From: Gorillibacterium massiliense
GTDB lineage: Bacteria > Bacillota > Bacilli > Paenibacillales > NBRC-103111
DNA: 64,000 nucleotides
Direction of reading: 5' to 3'
Assembly (NCBI RefSeq): GCF_000455485.1
Contig: NZ_CBQR020000036.1
Span: 106,466-170,465, forward strand
Shown: positions 1 through 8,088 of the stretch, in pieces
How the letters are laid out: each line of letters begins with the position of its first letter
Position numbering within the stretch: the first letter of the stretch is position 1
The notes under the pieces: generated by a model
Databases searched by the model: none
What the model was told of the DNA's origin: nothing
The model's input: the letters and a program-made list of their open reading frames with translations, nothing else
Position numbers and translations under genes: made by a program

Positions 1-1
1 C

Positions 2-160
2 GATCTTAGATTGGATAAGCTATTGAAAGAAATCCTTGATGTATCTAGGTCGAAATTATATCAAATGGCGGATAGCAGTAGCATCATCACGAGTCCGCAA
101 GTTAGCATGAACAGTAAAATAAAAGAAGATTTGCTTATCACCGTTACAGCAATTGACTGA
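2..160 (+). CDS. C-terminal part of a small protein, possibly Spo0E-like
   Basis: An open frame enters from the left edge and stops with TGA at 158-160, giving 52 visible residues. It contains LDKLLKEILDVSRSKLYQMA, then a turn with TSPQV and a second amphipathic segment (SKIKEDLL). Two short helices joined by a loop ending in a PxV-like turn resemble the small Spo0E-type aspartyl-phosphate phosphatases, which inactivate Spo0A~P. The signature SQxLD is not intact here (SKIKE aligns there), so the assignment is weak. The start lies outside the window. A strong hairpin follows 43 bases downstream. Confidence 0.35.
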   Translation, partial: DLRLDKLLKEILDVSRSKLYQMADSSSIITSPQVSMNSKIKEDLLITVTAID

Positions 161-202
161 TTAATTTAATAACCTAACGGAAATCGATAGTACCATATTC
201 CC

Positions 203-231
203 GAGGCTGCTGAACTCCATTCAGTAGCCTC
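203..231 (+). terminator. hairpin after the left-edge gene, probable terminator
   Basis: GAGGCTGCTGAA (203-214) pairs over 12 bp, with one G-U, with TTCAGTAGCCTC (220-231) around a 5-base loop. The stem is strong but only a short TCTC follows, so termination is inferred from the stem and its place behind a stop codon. Confidence 0.5.
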
Positions 232-415
232 TCTCAATGTTTAGTCTGAAAAAGATAAAAATAATGGCGGGCTCTCCGTCGATCGCCTTTCGATTCGGAT
301 CTGGCCAAACTGGGTTTGGGAGCATGGGGATGAGCGGCAATGACGCTCCAAGCTCGACTGAGACAAAAGTTATTAGTCCGAAGTACATGGCCTATGTTAT
401 CCTTTTGGTAGGTAA

Positions 416-523
416 CATGTTCACCGCATTCGAGAAGCTCCGTATGCGAAATTAGGTCGATCGATCAAATTCCATAAAGGCTATAAACGAGTGAGACAAC
501 AGGAGAATTCATTACCTTATTAG
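416..523 (+). pseudogene. fragment of an excisionase-type (HTH_17) DNA-binding protein
   Basis: The frame from 416 reads HVHRIREAPYAKLGRSIKFH and continues as KGYKRVRQQENSLPY before a TAG at 521-523. This matches the second half of excisionase-family winged helices, whose usual text is close to 'tVyrlireG.iPyaKlGrsIrF.k..l..w'. The frame has a stop just upstream and no start codon, so only the C-terminal half survives. It is probably debris of a phage or integrative element. The recognition is by motif only. Confidence 0.4.
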
Positions 524-539
524 TGGGAGGTATAAGATT

Positions 540-1907
540 ATGAAAAGAAAGATTTTGACAGCTTTCATAATTGTTATCCTCGCGGCTTCTCTATTTCCTC
601 GGCAAATTAGTTTTGGCAAGGAAAATGGCAATTTTAAAGTCATGGGATACTTCACCGAATCTGCCTATTTGAATGATCCAATCGATGAAGCTGTTCATTT
701 TGACGGACTGACTCACCTGATATACGGGTTTTTGAAGCCCGCTTCGGACGGCTCTCTTTATCCGATCGGACAGCCCGAAAGATTAAAGGAACTCGTTGAT
801 AAAAGTCATGCACATGGAGTGAATGTTGTCATCGCTGTCGGTGGGGTGTTCTACGGGACTGAACCGCTGTCAGGCCATTTTGAAGCTCTTGCCGGCAATG
901 ACGAAACCATACGGCGGTTTGTCCGGGAAGTACGGGATTTCGTGGAGACCTACAATCTGGATGGCGTGGAGATCGACTGGGAATACCCCGACGCCGAATC
1001 TTCCGCGGAGTTTGAACGTCTCATATTGGCGCTGAAAGACGTTTTATCCCCCATGGGCAAAACCTTGAGCGCAGCCGTGGCAGCAGCCGGTTCGGTAAAT
1101 ACGAAAGCTGAATCCGTACAATCCGTGACGGATATAGCCCTTGAGAACTTGAATTGGATAAATATTATGGCTTACGATTTGGCGGGAGGCCAGCATAGTC
1201 CCTATTGGTTGGCGGATGCATCCATTCAGTACTGGAAGAAAAGGGGAGCGTCCGAGGACCAGATCGTTGTTGGCATACCTTTGTATGCCAGACCAAGCTG
1301 GAAGCAATACAGGCATTTGGTGGCTTTGGATAAAGAAAATGCTTATCTCGATTTTGTGCCCGGCGATAAATTGGACTCCTATTATAACGGTCTCAACACC
1401 ATCCGCCAGAAAACCAGGCTCGCTTTGAATAAAGGCGGCGGCATCATGTTTTTTGACATACAGGAAGACACCCGGGATGAAACCAGCGGGCTGAATGCCG
1501 CGTTGGATATGATACGAAGGTGTGAACAATATAATCTCAACGATTATTTTATTTTGGTGGACAATCGCGAGCTGTTGTATACACCGGAAGAAAAATTGGG
1601 AATGCCTTATCAAGACGGTCAGAATCGCATCCAAATCCCGGTAAGGAAGGCGCTGGAAGCCATTGGAGCAAAGATCGAATACGATCAGGCCTCTCAAACG
1701 GTCACTGCAAATCGTGGAGAAACAACAGTTAAGATCCACATCGGCAGTGAAATACTAGAAGTAAACGGTAATAAAAAAACCATGGACACCAAAGCCGTGG
1801 TAAAAGATGATCGTACCTATTTACCGTTGCGCTGGGTATATGAAAGCTTCGGCTACAAAGTAACCTGGTCCGAAAGCAGCAAAACCGTTCTGGTGAGTAA
1901 AAACTAG
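540..1907 (+). CDS. secreted glycoside hydrolase family 18 protein with C-terminal stalk domain
   Basis: 455 residues. An N-terminal signal peptide (about 1-26) is followed by a GH18 TIM barrel (about 33-330). The catalytic motif DGVEIDWEYP is at 141-150, with the proton-donor Glu at 148; the usual DxxDxDxE has Glu in place of the second Asp. LNWINIMAYDLAGG supplies the conserved MxYD segment used in chitinases and spore-type N-acetylglucosaminidases. Residues about 345-453 form a copper-amine-oxidase N-terminal-like stalk domain (PVRKALEAIGAKIEYDQ and LPLRWVYESFGYKVTW), common at the ends of Paenibacillus surface proteins. It likely acts on chitin or peptidoglycan sugars outside the cell. 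The start is supported by GGGAGGT just upstream. Transcribed alone. Confidence 0.88.
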   Translation: MKRKILTAFIIVILAASLFPRQISFGKENGNFKVMGYFTESAYLNDPIDEAVHFDGLTHLIYGFLKPASDGSLYPIGQPERLKELVDKSHAHGVNVVIAVGGVFYGTEPLSGHFEALAGNDETIRRFVREVRDFVETYNLDGVEIDWEYPDAESSAEFERLILALKDVLSPMGKTLSAAVAAAGSVNTKAESVQSVTDIALENLNWINIMAYDLAGGQHSPYWLADASIQYWKKRGASEDQIVVGIPLYARPSWKQYRHLVALDKENAYLDFVPGDKLDSYYNGLNTIRQKTRLALNKGGGIMFFDIQEDTRDETSGLNAALDMIRRCEQYNLNDYFILVDNRELLYTPEEKLGMPYQDGQNRIQIPVRKALEAIGAKIEYDQASQTVTANRGETTVKIHIGSEILEVNGNKKTMDTKAVVKDDRTYLPLRWVYESFGYKVTWSESSKTVLVSKN

Positions 1908-2000
1908 TGGAAGCAGCAAAGTAACGGCTCGGCTACGTAGAACTTTCGGGACTAACTTTTAAATTGCTTGTTCTCCTTTAAATCAGATAAAATTTTAAGT

Positions 2001-2032
2001 AAAAGCTTGAGAACCAGGCTTTTATTTTTTTT
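2001..2032 (+). terminator. rho-independent terminator after the GH18 gene
   Basis: AAAAGC (2001-2006) pairs with GCTTTT (2018-2023), followed by ATTTTTTTT. The stem is short but the T tract is long. Confidence 0.6.
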
Positions 2033-2179
2033 ATGTAGATCATTTTGTGTCTTGGAAAATGGTTATTTTACGATACGGGACCATATGGCATATTATTGAA
2101 ACTATGGAAGATTACAACCGTACAAACCACTATGTCGTAGGAATCATCGAATCTCATATGAAAGTGAGTTGTCGCTGAG

Positions 2180-3496
2180 ATGAAAATCGGAAGACAATTG
2201 TTGGCTATTGTCCTGAGTTTGATTTTGCTCGCAGCAACCGTCGGCTGCAATAGCAAAGCCAAGTCGGAGCCGGAGGAAGAAACCATTACCGTATTGGTGT
2301 CTGATCAGGGAACTAGCGATCTCGGCATCCATATGAATTCGCTCATGGACGAAACCAAGCAACTCGTGGAAAGCAACAACCAGGGACTTCACGTGAACGT
2401 CGTTCGCGTTCCTTCTGAACAGTATGAAGATAAGATAAAAGAGTTGAGTCCCGATATCTTCTGGTACATGCCCAGCCAACTGAACGATTTGGAAAAGCAA
2501 AACAAGCTGATGGACTTGAATCTGCTGAACAGCGAGGGCTTGGATTTAACACAATATTTCGCGCCGAAATTGCTGGACATGACGACCGTAGATGGCAAGC
2601 TGTTGGGCATTACGCTAGCGGCTTACGACATGTCGATAGGCTACAGCAAAGAATGGTTCGATAAAGCTAACCTCCCGTATCCGACATCGGATTGGACTTG
2701 GGACGATTTCGTCTCCACGGCGATCCAGTTGAAACAGGCGAACGCCGCAGGTATGGATAGCGCATACGGGGCCATCATCCCACTATTTCCTGAGTTTGTC
2801 GAATCGATCGCCATGGGCAAAGGGAGTGGTTTTTTATCCCCGGACGGGACGACGGCTTCCGGCTATTGGGACGGCGAACCCGCCGTCGATACGGTGAAAT
2901 GGCTGCAAAATCTCATCCGGGACGGCGTTATTCCAAAGGATACGAGCGACATGCAATCCATAACCGATTCCCTCGGATTGACAACTGGCATGCTCCTTTC
3001 GATATCTCCTCTATTTAGTGATCTCGCGAACAGCGGCAAACCCATCGCCACGGTCAGCATGCCGCACTTTACCGACGGCGAGAGGGTTAGTGCGCCCTAT
3101 ATTACCGTACTTGGAATATCGTCGGGCAGCAAGTATCCCCATGCCGCTATGAAATACATTCAAGCGCTTACGCTTGAGGACAATAATATTACGAGGCAAG
3201 CGTTCCAAATGGGACTTAGCGTCTCCAAAGCCGTATTCGATAAAATCGGCGATAAGGTAGCACCGTACATCGTGCAGGAATATAACGATCTACAATTCGC
3301 CCAGAAGCGTTCCTTTATGAAATCGATGGCTTGGAACGATATATTGATGCAGTACTCTAACGAGTGGTACTCTTTATTCGCTACTGACGAAGATCCCGCT
3401 CCCAAGCTGACCGATATGGCCAAGCGGATCGACATCACACTTGCTGAAGCGGCGCAGAAACGGGCTGAAGCAAGCGAAAGCGCGAGTCCGCAGTAA
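2180..3496 (+). CDS. extracellular solute-binding lipoprotein (family 1, sugar type)
   Basis: 438 residues. The N-terminus is a hydrophobic leader ending in ATVGC, with Cys23 as probable lipidation site; Thr at -3 makes a slightly atypical lipobox. Text such as TTVDGKLLGITLAAYDMSIG and YSKEWFDKANLPYPTSDWTW is typical of ABC-transporter substrate-binding proteins of the MalE/UgpB group. It would bind a sugar or oligosaccharide outside the membrane and hand it to a permease, but no permease or ATPase gene is adjacent, so it is an orphan here. The ribosome binding site is weak (about GAAAGTGAG). A strong hairpin follows the stop. Confidence 0.8.
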   Translation: MKIGRQLLAIVLSLILLAATVGCNSKAKSEPEEETITVLVSDQGTSDLGIHMNSLMDETKQLVESNNQGLHVNVVRVPSEQYEDKIKELSPDIFWYMPSQLNDLEKQNKLMDLNLLNSEGLDLTQYFAPKLLDMTTVDGKLLGITLAAYDMSIGYSKEWFDKANLPYPTSDWTWDDFVSTAIQLKQANAAGMDSAYGAIIPLFPEFVESIAMGKGSGFLSPDGTTASGYWDGEPAVDTVKWLQNLIRDGVIPKDTSDMQSITDSLGLTTGMLLSISPLFSDLANSGKPIATVSMPHFTDGERVSAPYITVLGISSGSKYPHAAMKYIQALTLEDNNITRQAFQMGLSVSKAVFDKIGDKVAPYIVQEYNDLQFAQKRSFMKSMAWNDILMQYSNEWYSLFATDEDPAPKLTDMAKRIDITLAEAAQKRAEASESASPQ

Positions 3497-3509
3497 TACG
3501 CAACGAAAG

Positions 3510-3549
3510 AACGCCCCCAATCACGATTGAACCGTGATATGGGGGCGTT
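3510..3549 (+). terminator. long inverted repeat after the solute-binding protein
   Basis: AACGCCCCC (3510-3518) and ATCACG pair with CGTGAT and GGGGGCGTT (ending 3549). The T tract after the stem is poor, so it may act from either side. Confidence 0.6.
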
Positions 3550-3572
3550 AACTTTGCCCAAGTTTGCCTTAA

Positions 3573-3646
3573 CAAACGTAGATGATATTTTTGTTCTCAT
3601 GGTTTCATTTTCACAAGTTAAGGCATTGAATCCTTATGGAAAGAAG
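3573..3646. repeat. dispersed repeat, copy 1
   Basis: About 73 bases, roughly 85% identical by eye to 21227-21299. It contains the shared stretch TTTTCACAAGTTAAGGCATT and starts with CAAACGTAGATGA in both copies. Flanks differ at the left end. At the right end the next 23 bases match the other copy only in reverse orientation (see 3657-3679). Confidence 0.7.
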
Positions 3647-3656
3647 GGAGGCGATA

Positions 3657-3679
3657 CTGCCGATTATAGGCAATGTGGT
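3657..3679. repeat. 23-base segment inverted relative to its partner at 21301-21323
   Basis: The reverse complement of 21301-21323 matches this stretch at 21 of 23 positions. The segment is itself close to a palindrome (GCCGATTATAGGC). It directly follows copy 1 of the dispersed repeat. Confidence 0.65.
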
Positions 3680-3907
3680 AACACTAATTGCATTTTTCAT
3701 TGAAGGACATAAATTAACCAACATTGTCGAAAATCGACTTTCCAGGGTTGGAGCACCCTGATCTATACGTCGCTGGAAGTGGGGTAGGGGGGAACTGGGA
3801 AGAGGGCTATCGCCCAAGCCAACGCCAGCGTGCTGACATATACATTCAATTAAGCACCAATATGAAAATGCAGAAACGAATGTATATTCATAAAGAGGAT
3901 GAATCAT

Positions 3908-4432
3908 ATGGCGAAGATCCCTAACTTCCCCCAAAAGCTAATGGATGAGCATGCCCGATGGCATATGAACCATATGAATCGGGACTTGCGTCCGGGCGAC
4001 GGTATTTCGTTCCTTCGGTTCCATCGAAGTTTTTTGAGAAAAGCCCTGCGATGGTATAAGTCTCAGGGGCTCGATCTCCAAAGAGTGACGCCGTGGTCCC
4101 GGATCCCATCGGTTATCAAAGCCACCCCCGGCTGGGACAGTCAACTGCAGGAAGCCGAGGACCGTATGGTTGAGAGTCTGGGCTTGTTCAAGTCCTCGGA
4201 TGAACTGGGCCGGTTCCTGCTGATGTCCTCGCTACACGACTCCATTCATGTCCTCGGCTCGGAGGTTTACGGAGACCCAGATTTCGGAGTCATCCTTAGA
4301 TCCCCTCGAAGCACCCTGTTCTATCGCTGGCATGGCTTAATCGACCGATGGTGGAGGAAGTACCAGCAACTGAACAACAGCAAAAAGACAAAGACCAAGA
4401 CAAAGACCAAGACCATGAAGCCCACTCGGTGA
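3908..4432 (+). CDS. small tyrosinase-like (type 3 copper) protein
   Basis: 174 residues from ATG 3908. That start has AGAGG (3894-3898) at 9 bases; the ATG at 3899 is too close to it. The order of motifs follows tyrosinases: a His-rich N-terminus (DEHARWHMNHM), FLRFHRSFL matching FLPWHReyL of the CuA site, then LHDSIH (HxxxH) and SPRSTLFYRWHGLIDRWW matching the CuB block 'sP.DPlFwlHHa.iDRlW'. Candidate ligands are His19/22, His39, His110, His114 and His142. The middle CuA histidine usually 9 residues before FLPWHR is missing, so copper loading and phenol oxidase activity are uncertain. The protein is far shorter than usual tyrosinases. It ends in a Lys/Thr-rich tail made by a 6-base repeat. 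There is no signal peptide. Confidence 0.6.
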   Translation: MAKIPNFPQKLMDEHARWHMNHMNRDLRPGDGISFLRFHRSFLRKALRWYKSQGLDLQRVTPWSRIPSVIKATPGWDSQLQEAEDRMVESLGLFKSSDELGRFLLMSSLHDSIHVLGSEVYGDPDFGVILRSPRSTLFYRWHGLIDRWWRKYQQLNNSKKTKTKTKTKTMKPTR

Positions 4433-4440
4433 GCGGGCTT
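4418..4440 (+). terminator. hairpin overlapping the stop of the tyrosinase-like gene
   Basis: AAGCCC-A-CTC (4418-4427) pairs with GAG-C-GGGCTT (4431-4440). The stem overlaps the TGA stop and is followed by few Ts, so termination is only probable. Confidence 0.4.
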
Positions 4441-4759
4441 TGGTCTGAAATAGGTGGGGATAGTTTGACCGCCGATTTGATCGGGTATTGAAAGGTTGAC
4501 TGAGTTCAGTGACTAGGGTTAACTCATAGGGCGTTTGTTGTTCTCTATGATGTCTTGGGTATTGCGGCTGAAAAATGTGGTGGAGATGTTGCAAGTTTGC
4601 TTCGAGCAGTAATTGAGACCGAAGGCGAAATGGGTATGCTCCTTTCTGGAAGACCGCGTAAATCGTGGTCTTTTAGTTATGAAGAAATTGCCGAAAAGAC
4701 AGGAAATTATTGCTCTTATGTGGAAGATAGTAGCATTCTGACGGATTGTGAGGTTGACA
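4433..4759. other. intergenic, no supported gene
   Basis: An open frame crosses 4540-4750 (LRAVIETEGEMGMLL, then WSFSYEEIAEKTGNY) and runs into the next gene out of frame. It has no clear start or ribosome binding site, and I recognise no family. It could be a decayed gene. The promoter of the five-gene operon presumably lies here. Confidence 0.4.
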
Positions 4760-6205
4760 ATGGCTACGATAACGGAAGCGTACGTCGACAGCTTGGCGCC
4801 GAATGCCGGTGCGATCAAGAACGGACGTGACTTGGTCAAGAAGAATAGTTTTCCCCAGTTGCATGAAACCGAAGATGGGGTCTTGTTGTTCGGAGAATGC
4901 GCAGGAAGCGGAAAAGAGCCGTACCGATGCTCCGTGGATTTCGTGAACGAGGCGAATCCGGTTTTCCGATGTACCTGCCCAAGTAGGCAATTTCCATGCA
5001 AGCACACGCTGGGCCTTCTCTATGCCCGCGCATTGGGCAAGACCTTCGCGCGAGCGGACATCCCTCAAGATATTGTCGAGAAACGTGACAAAGCGGAGAA
5101 GCGCGAGGAAAAGAAAAAGGAAGCGGCCGCGGTGCCGCCAGAAGAAGCGTCGAAAGTGAAGCGCAAGGTGAACAAGTCTGCCCTCGCCAAGAAGATAGCC
5201 GTCCAGTTGGACGGTCTCGCTACCTTGGAAAAGCTCGTGCTGCAGCTGACGCAATCCGGTCTGGGAAGCGTGGACAAGAAGACGCTGCAAATGGTCGAAG
5301 AGCAGGCGAAGCAGCTTGGCAACCACTACATTCCGGGGGCGCAGGCTGGTCTTAGGGAGTTCGTGATGACGATGCAAACGGAGGGAGATAAAGAAGCGGT
5401 CTACACGGCTGCCATGGAGCAACTCGTTATCCTGCGGGCTTTGACCAAGAAGGGTAAAAGTTATTTGGAGCAGCGGGCGGCGCAGCCGGAAATGCCGATG
5501 GATACGGAAACGACGCTAGAGGAGCAATTGGGCCATGCATGGCAACTGGCTGAGCTGCAGGAATACGGGCGTGTGGAATCGGACGCGGAGCTTCTTCAGC
5601 TTGCGTTCACATCCTATACGGATCAAGCACGTGGCGAATTCGCGGATACGGGATGGTGGGTCGATCTGCGGAACGGCGCTATACGTGTGACCCGTCATTT
5701 ACGGCCCTTTCGCGCGGCTCGAGCGCTTCGGGAGGAGGATACGTTCCAAGCTGTCGTGAAAGCCACGGAGCTGTTCGTTTATCCGGGTGAACTTGGTGCA
5801 AGAGTGCGATGGGAGACGGCAACATTCCGCGAAACGGAAGAGTCGGACTACGGCAGGGTCAAATCGGTAGCGGCGGCTTCGTTTCCGGAAGTGATCAAAC
5901 AAGTGAAGAACGTCATCAAAAATCCTTTGGCGGATAAAAAACCCGTGATGCTGGTCGCGTTTCAATCCATCGAGAGAATCGGGGATAGCTTTATCCTTCG
6001 AGATGCGCTGGGAAAGCAGCTTCCGCTCACGGATTTCGCGGAGAACGGAAGGCCGACGACTCCGTTGATTTCCCTACTCGGGGACGAAGAACGGAAGGAT
6101 CAAGCCGGACTTGTCATGTTCAGGCATGATCCGGGCGATAACCGTCTGGGCGTCCAATTATTAAGTATCGTTACGGATAGCCGAATCGTTCGGCTGCTGT
6201 ATTAA
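4760..6205 (+). CDS. SWIM zinc-finger protein (YehQ-like), first gene of the MoxR/VWA operon
   Basis: 481 residues from ATG 4760, which has GTGAGG 6 bases upstream; the GTG at 4748 is part of that site. A SWIM zinc finger (CxC...CxH) is seen as CTCPSRQFPCKH with Cys71, Cys73, Cys80 and His82. It is followed by a highly charged Lys/Glu linker (about 110-160) and a long alpha-helical remainder with no recognised catalytic motif. SWIM domains bind nucleic acid or protein partners. Eleven bases separate it from the HEAT-like gene, so the five genes look like one transcript. Related SWIM genes accompany MoxR ATPases and VWA proteins, as in E. coli yehLMPQ. Its cellular role is unknown. Confidence 0.8.
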   Translation: MATITEAYVDSLAPNAGAIKNGRDLVKKNSFPQLHETEDGVLLFGECAGSGKEPYRCSVDFVNEANPVFRCTCPSRQFPCKHTLGLLYARALGKTFARADIPQDIVEKRDKAEKREEKKKEAAAVPPEEASKVKRKVNKSALAKKIAVQLDGLATLEKLVLQLTQSGLGSVDKKTLQMVEEQAKQLGNHYIPGAQAGLREFVMTMQTEGDKEAVYTAAMEQLVILRALTKKGKSYLEQRAAQPEMPMDTETTLEEQLGHAWQLAELQEYGRVESDAELLQLAFTSYTDQARGEFADTGWWVDLRNGAIRVTRHLRPFRAARALREEDTFQAVVKATELFVYPGELGARVRWETATFRETEESDYGRVKSVAAASFPEVIKQVKNVIKNPLADKKPVMLVAFQSIERIGDSFILRDALGKQLPLTDFAENGRPTTPLISLLGDEERKDQAGLVMFRHDPGDNRLGVQLLSIVTDSRIVRLLY

Positions 6206-6216
6206 GGAGAGACGAT

Positions 6217-8088
6217 ATGAGTGTAGACATTTTGTTCGATCTGCAGCAAGAGACGCGGCGCCTATTCATAGCCGGGAGTGCGATGGCTGCAGGCGATCTT
6301 CGGCTGACTAAGATATTGCCTTCCCTTCGGAAGCTGGGCGAGTCCGCTCCCGTGTTCAAGCGTCTCGCGGATGCGGTCGACGAACTGCTAACGGCGGATT
6401 GGGAAGAGAGCGCCGCGAAACTGCTGGAACTTGGCACGCTTCTCAGCGCTGTTTTATATACGCAAGGCAAAACGGAGACAGCAGGGGAATCGCAACCGGT
6501 TGAAGGAACCCCAATCGGGTTTAAAACGGATGTTCCGTACCGCAAGCTGCACCCGCTTATCGAGGCGCTAACGACCAAAGGACAAGGACGTTTGGAACAG
6601 CTTAGGGCTGCTTTCGAAGACGGAAGCTTCCTTGATTTACGCGCAATCCCAGCCGTATGCTCGGCTCTGGACGAAAGCTATTCGGAGATTCCGGACTTCG
6701 TTCAAGAGAAGATGATTCCCGCTTTCGGAAGAGATGCGGTTCCCGTCTTAAGGAGCCAATTGAACCTGCAAGGCGGCAAAGGCGATGGCAGAAGACTCCT
6801 GCTCCTTCATTGTCAACTCGGAGGATCCATGATTGAACTCGTCACGGAATCAGCCGTTTCCGGTTCACCGGAAGTCAAGATCGCGGCGATCTCGATTCTG
6901 GGCGAATACCCTGAACAGGAACCGTTATTGTTGGAGCTTAGCCTGGAAAAGCGCAAAGAGGTTCGTATCGCAGTTTATTTCTCATTGGCGAAGGTTGGAA
7001 CAGGCCCAGCCTTTCAACAATTGTATAAAGCGGCGACTTCGAAAGATCGCGAGCTTGCAGTCGAACCGATCAAGATGAGCGAGTCTCCCGAGCTGTTGGT
7101 ACGAATCATCAATTATGGCGAAGAGGCGTTGAAGCGTTATTCTAATTTGGAAGGAAGCGATAAAAACGAAGCGGTGGAACAGATCCGCATCGTCATCCGC
7201 TGCTTGGAGGGATCAGGCAAACGAATGGCCGCAGAAGCCTATCCGTTCTTGTGGAAACTCTTATCCACTGACGCTTTTCTCGTGCAGGAGACAGAGACCG
7301 TGCAGGAAGCGGCAGCAGAGCTGCTTCTTGAGCTGGATATACCGGAGGCTGACCGATTCGCTGTCGAGCTCGGCGATAACGGGAAGGGGCCTTTCATCCG
7401 TCATGGTTTCTGTGCCGCCAACAAGCTGATGGCACCGGCTGATGTCTATCTTCGCTTCGCTGGCGTTTTAAGCAGCGGAAAATCTAAAGTAGCGAAGGAG
7501 TTGCTCGTTGCGATCCGAGGGCTGGCCGCAAATCAATTGCAGGCAGACGAGGAGCAAGACGGATTAAGAGCCGTTTCCGAGGCGGCATGGGATCCCCGTT
7601 GGATAAGGCAGTTCATCCGATTGGATCAGCCCGATTTGGTTTGCCTATTCGCTCAACGCTCTGACCCGGAGATTACGGATTTCTTATCCTCAAAATTGAA
7701 AGATACCCAAATCAATGACCGGAACGTAATGGACATGCTGCTAACCCTTTTTCGAATTCGGTTCAATAAAGCTCCTGAACTTCTCATGGGAATCCTAGAG
7801 AAGAGTTCCGCCCGTAGCTTGTATTACCTCAATTGGAAATTAAAGCAACTTATTGCCAATATGCCGAGAGCCTATGCGCCTCGACTTCGAGCATTCGCAG
7901 AGCAATTGGCTTACGAGTCCGTGCGCAATGAGATGATGCCTATCGTTGAAGCATTGGAAGAAAAGCAGATGATACAAACGAAGAGAGTGGAAGGAGCCTA
8001 TGGGGATGGATCAAAAACAAGATGTCTTAAGATTGCCGGCAGAAAAGCTGTACGCGAAAGAGCTTGCGGCGCTAAGGGAAGCGGATAA
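6217..8088 (+). CDS. HEAT-like helical repeat protein of the MoxR/VWA operon (possibly DUF5691)
   Basis: 623 residues with a good ribosome binding site (AAGGAGAG) before ATG 6217. The middle part repeats helical pairs of HEAT type (GSPEVKIAAISILGEYPEQE, then KRKEVRIAVYFSLAKVGTGP), as expected for a scaffold. The C-terminus is rich in aromatic and basic residues (SARSLYYLNWKLKQLIANMP). From memory, actinobacterial versions of this operon carry a DUF5691 protein at this place, but I cannot confirm the domain. The frame runs 83 bases into the next gene with an unusual basic tail (TRCLKIAGRKAVRERACG), which suggests a lost stop or a late frameshift near 8000. No enzyme motif is visible. Confidence 0.7.
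   Translation: MSVDILFDLQQETRRLFIAGSAMAAGDLRLTKILPSLRKLGESAPVFKRLADAVDELLTADWEESAAKLLELGTLLSAVLYTQGKTETAGESQPVEGTPIGFKTDVPYRKLHPLIEALTTKGQGRLEQLRAAFEDGSFLDLRAIPAVCSALDESYSEIPDFVQEKMIPAFGRDAVPVLRSQLNLQGGKGDGRRLLLLHCQLGGSMIELVTESAVSGSPEVKIAAISILGEYPEQEPLLLELSLEKRKEVRIAVYFSLAKVGTGPAFQQLYKAATSKDRELAVEPIKMSESPELLVRIINYGEEALKRYSNLEGSDKNEAVEQIRIVIRCLEGSGKRMAAEAYPFLWKLLSTDAFLVQETETVQEAAAELLLELDIPEADRFAVELGDNGKGPFIRHGFCAANKLMAPADVYLRFAGVLSSGKSKVAKELLVAIRGLAANQLQADEEQDGLRAVSEAAWDPRWIRQFIRLDQPDLVCLFAQRSDPEITDFLSSKLKDTQINDRNVMDMLLTLFRIRFNKAPELLMGILEKSSARSLYYLNWKLKQLIANMPRAYAPRLRAFAEQLAYESVRNEMMPIVEALEEKQMIQTKRVEGAYGDGSKTRCLKIAGRKAVRERACGAKGSG

Larger units (their letters stand above)
161..539. other. gap between genes with hairpin and decayed coding traces
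   Basis: No intact gene is convincing here. It holds the hairpin at 203-231, a 72-codon open frame from 237 without a good ribosome binding site or family resemblance, and the excisionase-like fragment at 416-523. The ribosome binding site of the next gene (GGGAGGT) begins near 525. Confidence 0.5.

Noticed and set aside
237-455. 72-codon frame
   Set aside because: No ribosome binding site and no family resemblance, and it overlaps the excisionase-like fragment in another frame.
1044-1739. 231-codon minus-strand frame
   Set aside because: Lies wholly opposite the GH18 gene, which has clear catalytic motifs.
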